NCBI GenBank assembly: GCA_902621855.1
Contig: CACNNQ010000006.1
Span: forward strand, 1-64,000
Length of the DNA: 64,000 nucleotides
Source of the DNA: an uncultured Alphaproteobacteria bacterium
Lineage (GTDB): Bacteria > Pseudomonadota > Alphaproteobacteria > HIMB59 > GCA-002718135
Direction: 5' to 3'
Part shown: in pieces, positions 38,055 to 48,081 of the stretch
Numbering within the stretch: position 1 is the stretch's first letter
Layout of the letters: each line of letters begins with the position of its first letter
The notes under the pieces: model-generated
Databases searched by the model: none
Told to the model about the DNA's origin: nothing
What the model saw: only the letters and a program-made list of their open reading frames with translations
Translations under genes and position numbers: made by a program

Positions 38055-38761
38055 CTTTTAAATATCCAAGCATAATTTTAGTGAGACCTCAACTCCCTGA
38101 AAATATTGGAATGGTTGCTCGTGTAATGCACAACTTTGGTCTAAAAGATCTAATAGTTGTTTCGCCAAGAAATAACTGGTTAAATAATAAATCAATAAAT
38201 GCAGCAAAAAAAGCAACGAAAATTATTAAAAATATTAAAGTTTATGATGATTTAGAAATTGCACTTTCTAACTTTTCTTATGTTGTGGCCACAACGAATA
38301 GAAGAAGATATTTGGGAAAAAATTCTACTAACGATTTTAAATTCATTAAAAGAAAAATTATTGTTAATAAAAAAACAGCAATACTTTTTGGTCCTGAAAA
38401 TTCAGGACTTTCAAATGAGGATTTGAGATTGTCTGATATTATTTTTACTATTGAAACCAGTAGTAAAAGTAATTCATTAAACCTTTCTCATGCGGTTACT
38501 GTTTTAAGTCATAAATTATTTGAATTGAATAATTTTAAAATTACTAATTCCACTTCAATCGAAAAGGATAATATTAGTAAATATCAATTATCTAAATTCT
38601 TAAATTATGTGATTGAGAAACTTGAAAATAGAAAATTTTTTATTCCAATTGAAAAAAAAGAAAGTATGAAAAATAATATTTATAGTATTTTCACAAAAAT
38701 CCCTCTCACAAAGAAAGATTTACAGACTTTATGGGGAATTACTAAAAAACTAAATAAATAA
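38051..38761 (+). CDS. trmJ: tRNA (cytidine/uridine-2'-O-)-methyltransferase TrmJ-like (SPOUT), TTG start
   Basis: IILVRPQLPENIGMVARVMHNFGLKDLIVVSPR; ILFGPENSGLSNEDL; TTGA overlap with cimA. Confidence 0.9.
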   Translation: MTFKYPSIILVRPQLPENIGMVARVMHNFGLKDLIVVSPRNNWLNNKSINAAKKATKIIKNIKVYDDLEIALSNFSYVVATTNRRRYLGKNSTNDFKFIKRKIIVNKKTAILFGPENSGLSNEDLRLSDIIFTIETSSKSNSLNLSHAVTVLSHKLFELNNFKITNSTSIEKDNISKYQLSKFLNYVIEKLENRKFFIPIEKKESMKNNIYSIFTKIPLTKKDLQTLWGITKKLNK

Positions 38762-38784
38762 GCCAAAAATTGAGTATATTAAAT

Positions 38785-38812
38785 TTGACATAGTTCTTTA
38801 AATCACTATAAA
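38785..38812 (+). promoter_or_regulatory. Sigma70-type promoter for rpsD
   Basis: TTGACA (38785-38790), 16-nt spacer, TATAAA (38807-38812); ATG at 38824. Confidence 0.65.
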
Positions 38813-38823
38813 CCTCTCAAATA

Positions 38824-39444
38824 ATGACTAAAAGACATAACGCTAAATACAAAATTGATAGAAGATTAGGAGTTAACTTGTGGGGTAGACCTAAAAGCCC
38901 TTTTAATAGAAGAAACTCAAAGCCTGGTCAGCATGGTGTGCAAGGACAAAGAAAAAAACTTTCAGATTACGGCAATCAATTATTTGCTAAACAAAAACTT
39001 AAATTTTATTATGGTGACTTAACTGAAAGGCAATTTAGAAATATATTTAAAAAAGCTTCTAATATTAAAGGTGATACGAGTCAGATTTTAATTGAACTTT
39101 TAGAAAGAAGATTAGATGCTACAGTTTATAGAATGAAATTTGTACCTACAATTTTTTCTGCAAGACAACTAGTTAATCACGGTCATGTAAAGGTTAATGG
39201 AAAAAGAGTTAACATTCCATCTTATAGTGTTAGTGATGGAGATGAAATCTCAATTAGAGATAAAAGTAAAGAAATTAACTTAATTGTAGAATCAGTTAAT
39301 TCTCAAGAAAGAGAAATTCCAGAGTATTTAGAAGTTGATGCAAAAGATTTGAAAGGTCGTTTTTTAAGAGCACCCCTAATTCATGATGTTCCTTATCCTG
39401 TAACTATGGAACCTAATTTAGTGATTGAGTATTATTCAAGATAA
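38824..39444 (+). CDS. rpsD: 30S ribosomal protein S4
   Basis: [81 protein letters not shown]. Confidence 0.98.
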   Translation: MTKRHNAKYKIDRRLGVNLWGRPKSPFNRRNSKPGQHGVQGQRKKLSDYGNQLFAKQKLKFYYGDLTERQFRNIFKKASNIKGDTSQILIELLERRLDATVYRMKFVPTIFSARQLVNHGHVKVNGKRVNIPSYSVSDGDEISIRDKSKEINLIVESVNSQEREIPEYLEVDAKDLKGRFLRAPLIHDVPYPVTMEPNLVIEYYSR

Positions 39445-40321
39445 TTTCTTTTTTATAACTATCATAAATATAAATAATTATTGCTATCCAAATAATTATA
39501 AAAGATACCAATTTAATTTGTAAAATTTCTTCATTAAGAATAAAAACTGAAGTTATAAAATGAAAAGTTGGTGCTAAGTAAAATAAAACCCCAGCAAGAC
39601 CAAGTTGAATAAATTTTAAACCTAAATTAAAAAAGAATAATGGAAAAATTGTTACAGCTCCAGTTAGAATTAAAAATAATGATGTTTTTAAATCAATACT
39701 AAAGATACTATTTTCATTTTGCCAAAATAAAAAAACTAAATATGGGATAGATATTAAAGATATTATGAAAGTCTCATAAAGTAAACCAATTGAAGCATTA
39801 ACATTAACTTGTTTTCTTAATAATCCGTATATCGCCCATGAGGTACCAATCCAAATTATTAGGAATGGAAATTGATTTAAATTAATAAATAGTAATAATA
39901 TACCTGAAAACATAAGACATACAGATACAAATTTAGGTTTAGTTATTTTCTCATTTAAAAAAAAATAACCAAGAACAATACTTATCATTGGAGTAATAAA
40001 GTAACCCATTGATGCATCCTGAACTCTTTCTTGTCCAACAGAATAAATAAAACCTGCCCAGTTACCTGTAATAAGAAAAGCTGTAATTGTTAAAATAAAA
40101 ATTTTTATTCTAGATCTAAATATTTCAATAAAATCACTTATGTTCGAAATTAAAATTAATAATAAAAATAAAAAAATAAAGGACCAGAAACCTCTATGAG
40201 CTACTACTTCAATAGTCTCAACGTGATTTAATTCATTAAAAAAGAGGGGTTGTGGAAGCCCCCAAAAAATTGCTGCAATACAGGAAAATATTACACCTTT
40301 AGAAAATTTATTATTTAACAA
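39413..40321 (-). CDS. RarD-like EamA/DMT transporter
   Basis: [48 protein letters not shown]; ten hydrophobic segments. Confidence 0.9.
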   Translation of the reverse strand: MLNNKFSKGVIFSCIAAIFWGLPQPLFFNELNHVETIEVVAHRGFWSFIFLFLLLILISNISDFIEIFRSRIKIFILTITAFLITGNWAGFIYSVGQERVQDASMGYFITPMISIVLGYFFLNEKITKPKFVSVCLMFSGILLLFINLNQFPFLIIWIGTSWAIYGLLRKQVNVNASIGLLYETFIISLISIPYLVFLFWQNENSIFSIDLKTSLFLILTGAVTIFPLFFFNLGLKFIQLGLAGVLFYLAPTFHFITSVFILNEEILQIKLVSFIIIWIAIIIYIYDSYKKEIILNNTQSLN

Positions 40322-40322
40322 A

Positions 40323-40664
40323 TTAAGATGGGTTTACGTCTATTCCATTTGTATTAAATAATTCTAATAATTCCCCACTTTCAAACATTTCAGTTATAAT
40401 ATCACACCCACCTATAAATTCTTTCTTAACATAAAGTTGAGGTATGGTTGGCCAATTAGAATATGTTTTGATACCTTCTCTCATTTCATCACTTTCTAAC
40501 ACATTCACGGTTCCAAATTTAACACCTATTTTATTTAATATTTCAACTACTCTTGCAGAAAATCCACACATTGGAAATACTGGGGTTCCCTTCATAAAAA
40601 GCATTACATCATTTGAGTTAATTTCATTTTCTATATTTTGAGATACATGGTCATTATTATTCAT
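40323..40664 (-). CDS. grxD: Monothiol glutaredoxin (Grx4/GrxD type)
   Basis: VMLFMKGTPVFPMCGFSARVVEILN; SNWPTIPQLYVKKEFIGGCDIITEMFESGEL. Confidence 0.94.
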   Translation of the reverse strand: MNNNDHVSQNIENEINSNDVMLFMKGTPVFPMCGFSARVVEILNKIGVKFGTVNVLESDEMREGIKTYSNWPTIPQLYVKKEFIGGCDIITEMFESGELLELFNTNGIDVNPS

Positions 40665-40666
40665 TA

Positions 40667-40897
40667 TTACTCCGAAATAGTTTTTAGCTTAAGTGCGTGC
40701 AAATCACTACCCATTTTACCATCAAAAGCATCATAAACCATCTTATGTTGTTCTACTCTTGTTTTTCCAGTAAAAGATTTTGATTTTACTTTAGCGCTGT
40801 AATGATCGCCATCTCCTTTAAGATCTTCAATTTCAACAATTGCATCTGGTATAGCTTCTTTAATAAATTGCTCTATTTGTTCAGCAGTCATTGGCAT
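40667..40897 (-). CDS. BolA family protein
   Basis: IEDLKGDGDHYSAKVKSKSFTGKTRVEQHKMVYDAFDGKMGSDLHALKLKT. Confidence 0.94.
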   Translation of the reverse strand: MPMTAEQIEQFIKEAIPDAIVEIEDLKGDGDHYSAKVKSKSFTGKTRVEQHKMVYDAFDGKMGSDLHALKLKTISE

Positions 40898-40934
40898 AAT
40901 AATAAAATAGTTCAGATATTAAAAAAAATAAAGA

Positions 40935-42227
40935 CTATTTAATTTTATTTTTAAAAATCCAATCTATTTTCTTTAGATCGTTATCATCTTTAATGATTTT
41001 TTCGATTTTTTTTGAACTTAATATCTTGTTTAATTCTTTATTTTTTTGAAAAACTTCGGAAAAATCCTTATTATTATTCCATGTTTCCATAGCACTTTCT
41101 TGCACAATTTTATAAGCTTTTTGTCTTTTCAGTCCATTTTCAATTAATTTTAACATAATATTGTGAGTTCTGTGTAAACCTCCTAGCATATTCATATTTT
41201 TCAACATATTTTTTGGATAGACTTTTAAATTCTTTATAATGCTATTCAAACGATTCAGTGCAAAATCAGTTGCAATTGTAATATCTGGCGTCAAAATTCT
41301 TTCAACGCTAGAATGACTAATATCTCTCTCATGCCAAAGTACGACATTTTCTAATGAAGGTATTACCCCACTTCTAATATAACGTGAGATACCTGTTAAG
41401 TTCTCACTTAATACTGGATTACGTTTGTGAGGCATTGCAGAAGAACCTTTTTGCTTGGAGGAAAAACTTTCTTCAACTTCTAATACCTCTGTTTTTTGTA
41501 AATTTCGAATTTCCACAGCAAATCTCTCAATAGAAGATGCTAAAATTCCTAATACTGAGAAAAAATATGCGTGCCTATCTCTTGGAATTACTTGAGTTGA
41601 TACATCTTCAGATTTTAGTTTAAGTTTTTTTGCTACATAATCTTGAACTCGTGGGTCTATAGAATTAAAAGTTCCAACAGGTCCAGAAATTGCACAAACA
41701 GATATTCCGCTAATTGCTTGATCTAGTCTTTCTAAATTTCTTTTAAACTCAAAATAAAATGAAGATAACTTTAACCCAAAAGTAATAGGTTCAGCATGTA
41801 TACCATGACTTCTTCCAATCATTAATGTGTCTTTATATTTTTTAGATTTGATTTTTAAACTTCGAATACACTCTACTAAACTTTTTCTTATTATTTCAGA
41901 GGTTTGCTTAAGTTGTACAGAAAATGAAGTATCAATAATATCACTTGATGTTACACCAAAATGAAAATACTTTGATGAGTCGCCAATATATTTGCTTACA
42001 TTATTAATATAAGCAACAACATCATGTTTTGTTTCTTTTTCAATTTTTTCTATTTCTTTAACATCGAATTTTGCTTTAATTCTTATTTCTTTTGCAGCCT
42101 TTTTAGGAATAACGCCAAGCATTGCTTGTTTTTCTGCAATTAAACACTCAATCTCTGTCCAAATTGTAAATTTATTTTCTAATGACCAAATCTTTTCAAT
42201 TTTAGATCTATTATATCTAGGTATCAT
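40935..42227 (-). CDS. purB: Adenylosuccinate lyase
   Basis: IPRYNRSKIEKIWSLENKFTIWTEIE; KQKGSSAMPHKRNPVLSENLTGISRYIR signature. Confidence 0.96.
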   Translation of the reverse strand: MIPRYNRSKIEKIWSLENKFTIWTEIECLIAEKQAMLGVIPKKAAKEIRIKAKFDVKEIEKIEKETKHDVVAYINNVSKYIGDSSKYFHFGVTSSDIIDTSFSVQLKQTSEIIRKSLVECIRSLKIKSKKYKDTLMIGRSHGIHAEPITFGLKLSSFYFEFKRNLERLDQAISGISVCAISGPVGTFNSIDPRVQDYVAKKLKLKSEDVSTQVIPRDRHAYFFSVLGILASSIERFAVEIRNLQKTEVLEVEESFSSKQKGSSAMPHKRNPVLSENLTGISRYIRSGVIPSLENVVLWHERDISHSSVERILTPDITIATDFALNRLNSIIKNLKVYPKNMLKNMNMLGGLHRTHNIMLKLIENGLKRQKAYKIVQESAMETWNNNKDFSEVFQKNKELNKILSSKKIEKIIKDDNDLKKIDWIFKNKIK

Positions 42228-42236
42228 TTTACCTAC

Positions 42237-43031
42237 TTATACATCCTTTATTGGAAAAGCTGTATTATTTTTAGATAATGTAAATATTTCATTTCCTTCT
42301 TCTGTTATTCCAATTGTATGCTCGAATTGAGCAGATAAAGATTTATCTTTTGTTACAGCTGTCCAACCATCATTTAGTATTTTTGTTTGCCATCCACCTA
42401 AATTAATCATTGGTTCAATTGTTAAAAACATTCCAGGCTTTAACATAGGTCCTTCACCTGGTTCTCCAAAGTGCAAAACACTAGGCGGAGTATGAAATTC
42501 TTTTCCGATTCCATGACCACAAAAATCTCTTACTACAGAATAACCTTTTCCTTCCGCTAGTTTTTGAATTTTATTTCCAATATCACCAATATGCTTACCA
42601 GGTTTAGCTTCACTAATACCAATTAATAAAGATTCATAAGTTATTTTCAAAAATTCATAATTTTTTTTGTTTGTTTTTCCTGCAACAAACATTCTTGAAC
42701 TATCACCATACCAACCATTTAGTATAACAGTAACATCCACATTGACTATGTCACCATCAGATAAAATTTTCCTTTCAGAAGGAATTCCATGACAAACAAC
42801 ATGATTAACAGATGTACAAACTGATTTTGGAAAACCTTTATAATTTAAAGGAGCTGGTATTGCTTTGTTTTGAATAATTTGATCATGACATATGTCATTT
42901 ATTTCTTGAGTACTTATACCTGGAACAATCTTTTCATTTAGAGAATCTAGAACATCAGCAGCTAAAGAACCAGCTTCTCTCATGCTCTCAAAATCTTTTT
43001 TTGTATGTATTGGGATATTATTGTTTCTCAT
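42237..43031 (-). CDS. map: Methionine aminopeptidase type I
   Basis: NHVVCHGIPSERKILSDGDIVNVDVTVILNGWYGDSSRMF; DFCGHGIGKEFHTPPSVLHFG; FTIEPMINLG-like block (LTIEPMINLGGW). Confidence 0.97.
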   Translation of the reverse strand: MRNNNIPIHTKKDFESMREAGSLAADVLDSLNEKIVPGISTQEINDICHDQIIQNKAIPAPLNYKGFPKSVCTSVNHVVCHGIPSERKILSDGDIVNVDVTVILNGWYGDSSRMFVAGKTNKKNYEFLKITYESLLIGISEAKPGKHIGDIGNKIQKLAEGKGYSVVRDFCGHGIGKEFHTPPSVLHFGEPGEGPMLKPGMFLTIEPMINLGGWQTKILNDGWTAVTKDKSLSAQFEHTIGITEEGNEIFTLSKNNTAFPIKDV

Positions 43032-43088
43032 TTAAAAAATAATTACTTACAATTAATAAATAATATATAGAAAATATCAATTAATCAT

Positions 43089-43835
43089 ATGAGTTCTTTT
43101 ACTGCAGGAGTTATTATTATTGGTGATGAAATACTTTCTGGTAGAACCCAAGATACAAACTCAAATTATATTGCAAAAAAATTATTAGAAGCTGGTATTA
43201 AGTTAGAAGAAGTTATTGTTATTCAGGATGATAAAAAAATAATAATAGAAAATATTCTAAAATATAGCTCAAAATACTCTTATGTGTTTACTACTGGAGG
43301 AATTGGACCAACTCATGATGATATAACTTCAGAAAGTGTATCTGAAGCCTTTAATTTACAATATGAAACAAATAAAATGGCTTTTGAGATTCTTGAAAAT
43401 TATTATCCTAAAGGTGAATTTAATGAAAGTAGACAAAAAATGGCCAAAATGCCATTTGGTTCAAAGCTTATTTTAAATCCAATGACCGCTGCACCAGGAT
43501 TTATTGTTAAAAATATTTATGTTTTACCCGGTGTTCCAGAAATAATGCGAGTTATGTTTGAGGAATTAATCAAAAAAATTAAAAAAGGTAACCCAAAACT
43601 TGTTACAACAATTAATACCAATTTATACGAAAGTAAAATTGCTAAAAATTTAAAAAAAATTCAAAACAATTATACAAATACATCAATCGGTAGTTACCCT
43701 TATTTTAATCTTGCAGCTAAAACAGGCGGTGTTAACATAGTTGTTTCTTCTTGGGATACGAAATCTATCCAACCAATAGTTGATGATATAATTAAGATGA
43801 TTAAATTAAATGGTGGAAAAAGTTCTATAGTTTGA
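43089..43835 (+). CDS. CinA N-terminal-like / molybdopterin-binding domain protein
   Basis: AGVIIIGDEILSGRTQDTNSNYIAKKLLEAGI; VFTTGGIGPTHDDITSESVSEAF; APGFIVKNIYVLPGVPEIM. Confidence 0.9.
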   Translation: MSSFTAGVIIIGDEILSGRTQDTNSNYIAKKLLEAGIKLEEVIVIQDDKKIIIENILKYSSKYSYVFTTGGIGPTHDDITSESVSEAFNLQYETNKMAFEILENYYPKGEFNESRQKMAKMPFGSKLILNPMTAAPGFIVKNIYVLPGVPEIMRVMFEELIKKIKKGNPKLVTTINTNLYESKIAKNLKKIQNNYTNTSIGSYPYFNLAAKTGGVNIVVSSWDTKSIQPIVDDIIKMIKLNGGKSSIV

Positions 43836-43851
43836 TATTAGTCCAAAATTA

Positions 43852-43936
43852 GGCCTCGTGGTGGAATGGTAGACACAAAGGACTTAAAATCCTTGCCCTT
43901 TTGGGAGTGCCGGTTCAAGTCCGGCCGAGGCTACCA
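43852..43936 (+). tRNA. tRNA-Leu (anticodon TAA), CCA encoded
   Basis: GGCCTCG/CGAGGCT acceptor, aagga-cTTAAaa-tcctt anticodon arm reading TAA in loop cttaaaa, class II variable arm, GCCGG-TTCAAGT-CCGGC T-arm, terminal CCA. Confidence 0.95.
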
Positions 43937-43947
43937 ATCTCTAATTT

Positions 43948-44322
43948 ATGTTTGCTTTTATTACTATTGGAACAAATAATTTAACTAAATCTTCTGCATT
44001 TTATAGTAAAATATTAAAGCCTCTTAAAATTAAAAAAGTATTATCTCATAATCGTTATTTTGGTTATGCTAAAAAAGAAACCCCTAATAAAATAGAACTA
44101 TACTTGATTAAACCTCATAACAAAAAAAAAGCAACCATAGGAAATGGCACGATGATTACTTTTAAAGCTAATTCAAAAAAAACTGTTAATGAATTTTATA
44201 AAATTGGAATTAGTCTTGGAGCAAAAGATGAAGGAAAACCTGGACCCAGACATGGTAAAGATTATTATGCGTATTTGAGGGATTTAGATGGCAACAAAAT
44301 TTGTATTTTTAAAAAAATTTGA
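43948..44322 (+). CDS. VOC (glyoxalase/bleomycin resistance) superfamily protein
   Basis: FAFITIGTNNLTKSSAFYSKILKPL; PGPRHGKDYYAYLRDLDGNKICIFKK. Confidence 0.88.
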   Translation: MFAFITIGTNNLTKSSAFYSKILKPLKIKKVLSHNRYFGYAKKETPNKIELYLIKPHNKKKATIGNGTMITFKANSKKTVNEFYKIGISLGAKDEGKPGPRHGKDYYAYLRDLDGNKICIFKKI

Positions 44323-44324
44323 TT

Positions 44325-45083
44325 TTAATAATTAAATTGCTCATTTAAAATTTTATCTTCAATAGAGTGTTTACTATCGAACAATACAGTACATTTATTT
44401 TCATCTGAAGAAACAATATTAACTTTACTAATATCTCTAAATTCAACATTGTCTGCCGTTACGCTAGATGAGCGTTCATTATTGTTCAACACTTCAAATT
44501 CAATTTTACTTATTTCAGATAAAAGAGCACCTCTCCATCTCCTTGGTCTAAAGGCACTAATTGGAGTTAATGCAAGTATGTTTGAATCTAAAGGTAGAAT
44601 ACTACCATGTGCAGATAGATTATATGCAGTGCTTCCAGCAGATGTAGACAACAAAACACCATCGCAAATTAACTCTTCCATTTTTACCTGTTCATTTATT
44701 TTTATTTTAATTTTTGATGCCAAATGTGTCTGTCTCATTAGGGAAACTTCATTATAAGCGTACGCCTCAAAGGTTTCATTATTTACACTTTGTGCAGTCA
44801 TTTTTAACGGTTTAAAAGTAGATTTTTTTGCATTGGTGATTACGTTATTTAAATTTTCATTACTTATATTATTCATTAAAAAACCAATTGATCCAAAGTT
44901 TATTCCAAAAAATGGTTTGTTTAATTTATTGAAATTATGAAGTGATTTCAAAAGCAGTCCATCACCTCCAATTGGAATAATGAAGTCGGCATCTTCAACA
45001 GAATTTTGTCCAAATAATTCTGTTAGTTTTTTTTCTGTATTTTTTGCGTCGGGGTTATTTGATGATAAAAAATGAAATTTCAT
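44325..45083 (-). CDS. nadK: NAD kinase
   Basis: DFIIPIGGDGLLLKSLHNF; GINFGSIGFLMN; DGVLLSTSAGSTAYNLSAHGSIL. Confidence 0.95.
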   Translation of the reverse strand: MKFHFLSSNNPDAKNTEKKLTELFGQNSVEDADFIIPIGGDGLLLKSLHNFNKLNKPFFGINFGSIGFLMNNISNENLNNVITNAKKSTFKPLKMTAQSVNNETFEAYAYNEVSLMRQTHLASKIKIKINEQVKMEELICDGVLLSTSAGSTAYNLSAHGSILPLDSNILALTPISAFRPRRWRGALLSEISKIEFEVLNNNERSSSVTADNVEFRDISKVNIVSSDENKCTVLFDSKHSIEDKILNEQFNY

Positions 45084-46075
45084 TATCCGCCTGTTACGTT
45101 CATGTGTCTTTTAATATATTTATTAATCTTTTCTCCAATCATAAAATCATGTTGTTTTGGTTTTATATTGAGAGCAAACTTAATTTTTTCTTTTATGTAA
45201 TCATTACTATAATCTTTTCTCATTATATCTTTAAAATCAACAAAGTCATTCTGACCAAGGCACATAAAAAGTTTACCAGTGCTTGATATTCTTACCCTGT
45301 TGCAAGACTCACAAAAATTATTTGTTAAAGGACTTATAAACCCAATTTTATTAGACACTAAATTACTAGAATAAAATCTTGCTGGGCCTCCTGTACTGTA
45401 ATCAATTTTAGAAAAATTATATATTCTATCTAGCTTTTCAAAAGTTTCAGATAGTGAGACAAACTGATATTCTCTTGAGATATCTGTTTCTTCCATTGGC
45501 ATTACTTCAATAAATGTAAGATCAATTTTTTTATTACTAGTCCAATTGATTAATTCTTCAATTTCATTTTCATTAAAATCTTTAATTACTACAGTATTAA
45601 TTTTAATTTTTATATTAGCATCAAGTGCTTCATTAATTCCATCAAAAACTTTTTCAATACTTCCAAATCTTGTAATTCTATTATATTTCACAGGATCAAT
45701 TGTATCTAGAGAAACATTGATCCTATCAACACCATTTAGCTTAAGTTGTTTTGCATATTTTTTTAACAATGTACCATTTGTCGTGAGCGTTATTTCCTTT
45801 AGATTTGTTTTTTCTTTTTTAATATTAAGTTTTTCGATTAATTTTATAATATCTTTTCTTACCAAAGGCTCACCACCTGTTAGTCTAATTTTTTCAACTC
45901 CAAGTTCTATAAAGTTCCCACATAATCTTTCAATTTCTTCTAAAGTTAGTATATCTTTTCTCGGAAGAAACTGCATTTGTTCTTTCATACAATAAACACA
46001 TCTCAGATCACATCTATCTGTAACAGATACTCTTAGATAATTTACTTTTCTTAAATATTGATCAATTAGTTGCAT
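45083..46075 (-). CDS. moaA: GTP 3',8-cyclase MoaA (radical SAM)
   Basis: YLRVSVTDRCDLRCVYCMKE (CX3CX2C); FCESCNRVRISSTGKLFMCLG; C-terminal GG. Confidence 0.96.
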   Translation of the reverse strand: MQLIDQYLRKVNYLRVSVTDRCDLRCVYCMKEQMQFLPRKDILTLEEIERLCGNFIELGVEKIRLTGGEPLVRKDIIKLIEKLNIKKEKTNLKEITLTTNGTLLKKYAKQLKLNGVDRINVSLDTIDPVKYNRITRFGSIEKVFDGINEALDANIKIKINTVVIKDFNENEIEELINWTSNKKIDLTFIEVMPMEETDISREYQFVSLSETFEKLDRIYNFSKIDYSTGGPARFYSSNLVSNKIGFISPLTNNFCESCNRVRISSTGKLFMCLGQNDFVDFKDIMRKDYSNDYIKEKIKFALNIKPKQHDFMIGEKINKYIKRHMNVTGG

Positions 46076-46259
46076 TTATATAAATAATTTTTAATTCAAC
46101 TTCTCTAGGGTTAATAGTTTTTTTTCCGACATTTTCAAAATTAATTGTAACAATATTGTTGATAGATGATTGAACTTGTCCAATCCCCCATTCTTTTTCT
46201 TTGCTGACATTTACAACAAAAGTACCTGGCGTAAGATCACCTATATAAAAATCTGACAT
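46062..46259 (-). CDS. DUF3553 domain protein
   Basis: 65 aa; GTFVVNVSKEKEWGIGQVQSSINNIVTINFENVGKKTINPREVELKII. Confidence 0.8.
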   Translation of the reverse strand: MSDFYIGDLTPGTFVVNVSKEKEWGIGQVQSSINNIVTINFENVGKKTINPREVELKIIYINATN

Positions 46260-46269
46260 TTAAAAATAG

Positions 46270-46677
46270 TTAACTTATTCTTTTTTCTGCTTTTTCATGC
46301 ATTTCTTGAGCTTCTAAACTCAATGTTGCTACTGGTCTTGCTTCTAATCTTTTGATACTAATTGGATCACCTGTTTCATCGCAATACCCATATGAACCGT
46401 CTTCAATTCTTTGAAGAGCGGCATCAATTTTATTAATAAGCTTTCTTTCTCTATCTCTTGTTCTAAGTTCGAAAGATCTATCTATTTCTTCAGATGCTCT
46501 ATCGGTTATATCAGGTTTTGCTTCATTCTCATTCTGAAGATTGTTTAAAGTTTGAGATGACTCCTTTAGTAAATCTTTTTTCCAATTTACTAATTTTTGC
46601 CTAAAATATTCTTTCATTTTGGCATTCATGAATTTTTCTTTCAGGGATGGTTTGTAATTTTTAGGTAATTTAGTCAT
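46270..46677 (-). CDS. dksA: DksA-type RNA polymerase-binding transcription factor
   Basis: DRASEEIDRSFELRTRDRERKLINKIDAALQRIEDGSYGYCDETGDPISIKRLEARPVATLSLEAQEMHEKAEK. Confidence 0.95.
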   Translation of the reverse strand: MTKLPKNYKPSLKEKFMNAKMKEYFRQKLVNWKKDLLKESSQTLNNLQNENEAKPDITDRASEEIDRSFELRTRDRERKLINKIDAALQRIEDGSYGYCDETGDPISIKRLEARPVATLSLEAQEMHEKAEKRIS

Positions 46678-46790
46678 ATTTTAAAATGTTGCTGATTTAT
46701 CAAATGATTTTATTTATTCAAGCAATATTGAAATTTTATTAATTATAAAAAATCTATATTTTTCAATAATTTAATTAATTTTTTATAAAA

Positions 46791-46805
46791 GAACAAAAAT
46801 AGAAC
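46791..46805 (+). promoter_or_regulatory. Alphaproteobacterial-type SOS (LexA) box upstream of recA
   Basis: GAAC-aaaaata-GAAC = reverse complement of GTTC-N7-GTTC; 86 nt before the recA ATG at 46891. Confidence 0.7.
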
Positions 46806-46890
46806 TTTTAAAAATAGAACAAAACGTGTACAAGTAATCATGATTTGCAAGAATCTTAATAAAAACATAGGAAATTAATGGAGAAATTTA

Positions 46891-47994
46891 ATGTCTCAAG
46901 CTAAATTAAAAGTAGTAAATAACGAAAATTCAATGGATAAAGAAAACAGAAGTAAATCTCTAGAAGCTGCAGTGAGTCTCATAGAGAAAAATTATGGAAA
47001 AGGCTCAATAATGAAATTGGGTTCTAAAACAAACGTAGATATTGAAGCAATATCCACTGGTTCATTAGGACTCGATATAGCTCTTGGTATTGGAGGAGTT
47101 CCTAAAGGCAGAATTATTGAAATTTATGGACCGGAAAGTTCAGGTAAAACTACTTTAGCTACTCATATTGTTGCTGAGTCACAAAAACAAGGTGGTAATT
47201 GTGCATTTATAGATGCAGAGCATGCTTTAGACCCAGCATATGCAAAGAAATTAGGAGTAAATTTAGAAGAATTATTAATATCTCAGCCAGATACAGGAGA
47301 GCAAGGTTTAGAAATTGCTGACTCCTTAATTAAATCTGGAGGTATAGACGTTCTTATTATCGATTCTGTTGCTGCACTTGTACCAAGAGCTGAACTAGAA
47401 GGTGATATGGGAGACTCTTTACCTGGTTTGCAGGCTAGATTGATGAGTCAGGCCTTAAGAAAGCTCACAAGTTCTATTGCACAATCAAACACTCTAGTTG
47501 TATTCATAAATCAGCTTAGAATGAAAATAGGTGTTATGTTTGGCAGTCCTGAGACAACCACAGGCGGTAATGCCTTAAAATTTTATTCTTCAGTAAGAAT
47601 GGATATTAGAAGAATTGGAGCAATAAAAGACAAAGATGAAATCATTGGAAATCAAACTAGAGTAAAGATAGTTAAAAATAAAGTTGCACCTCCATTCAAA
47701 GTTGTTGAATTTGATATAATGTATGGTGAAGGCATATCCAAATTAGGTGAATTAGTTGATTTAGGTGTTAAAGCTGAAATAATTGATAAATCAGGATCTT
47801 GGTTTGCTTATAAAAATACTAAAATAGGGCAGGGCAGAGAAAACGTTAAAAATTTTCTTAATGATAATCCTACTATAGCTAAAGAAATTGAAAATCAAAT
47901 TCTTCAAAATGCTGGAATTGTTGAAAAAGCTATGATGGAAGGAAAAGTAGAGAATAAAGAAAAAGATAAAGAAGCAGAAGAAGTAAAAGAATAA
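46891..47994 (+). CDS. recA: Recombinase RecA
   Basis: [92 protein letters not shown]. Confidence 0.98.
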   Translation: MSQAKLKVVNNENSMDKENRSKSLEAAVSLIEKNYGKGSIMKLGSKTNVDIEAISTGSLGLDIALGIGGVPKGRIIEIYGPESSGKTTLATHIVAESQKQGGNCAFIDAEHALDPAYAKKLGVNLEELLISQPDTGEQGLEIADSLIKSGGIDVLIIDSVAALVPRAELEGDMGDSLPGLQARLMSQALRKLTSSIAQSNTLVVFINQLRMKIGVMFGSPETTTGGNALKFYSSVRMDIRRIGAIKDKDEIIGNQTRVKIVKNKVAPPFKVVEFDIMYGEGISKLGELVDLGVKAEIIDKSGSWFAYKNTKIGQGRENVKNFLNDNPTIAKEIENQILQNAGIVEKAMMEGKVENKEKDKEAEEVKE

Positions 47995-48013
47995 AAAATA
48001 TTATTTTATGATT

Positions 48014-48045
48014 AGCGCCTATTTTAAAGTAGGCGCTTTTTTTAT
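48014..48045 (+). terminator. Intrinsic terminator after recA
   Basis: agcgccta-ttttaaag-taggcgct followed by ttttttattt. Confidence 0.92.
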
Positions 48046-48081
48046 TTAGACAATATAGTTTTCAAGTTATAATACCTTTTC

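Noticed and set aside
43853-43936. tRNA-Leu as a possible island integration site
   Set aside because: No integrase, direct repeat of the tRNA 3' end or foreign gene block next to it; neighbours are housekeeping genes.
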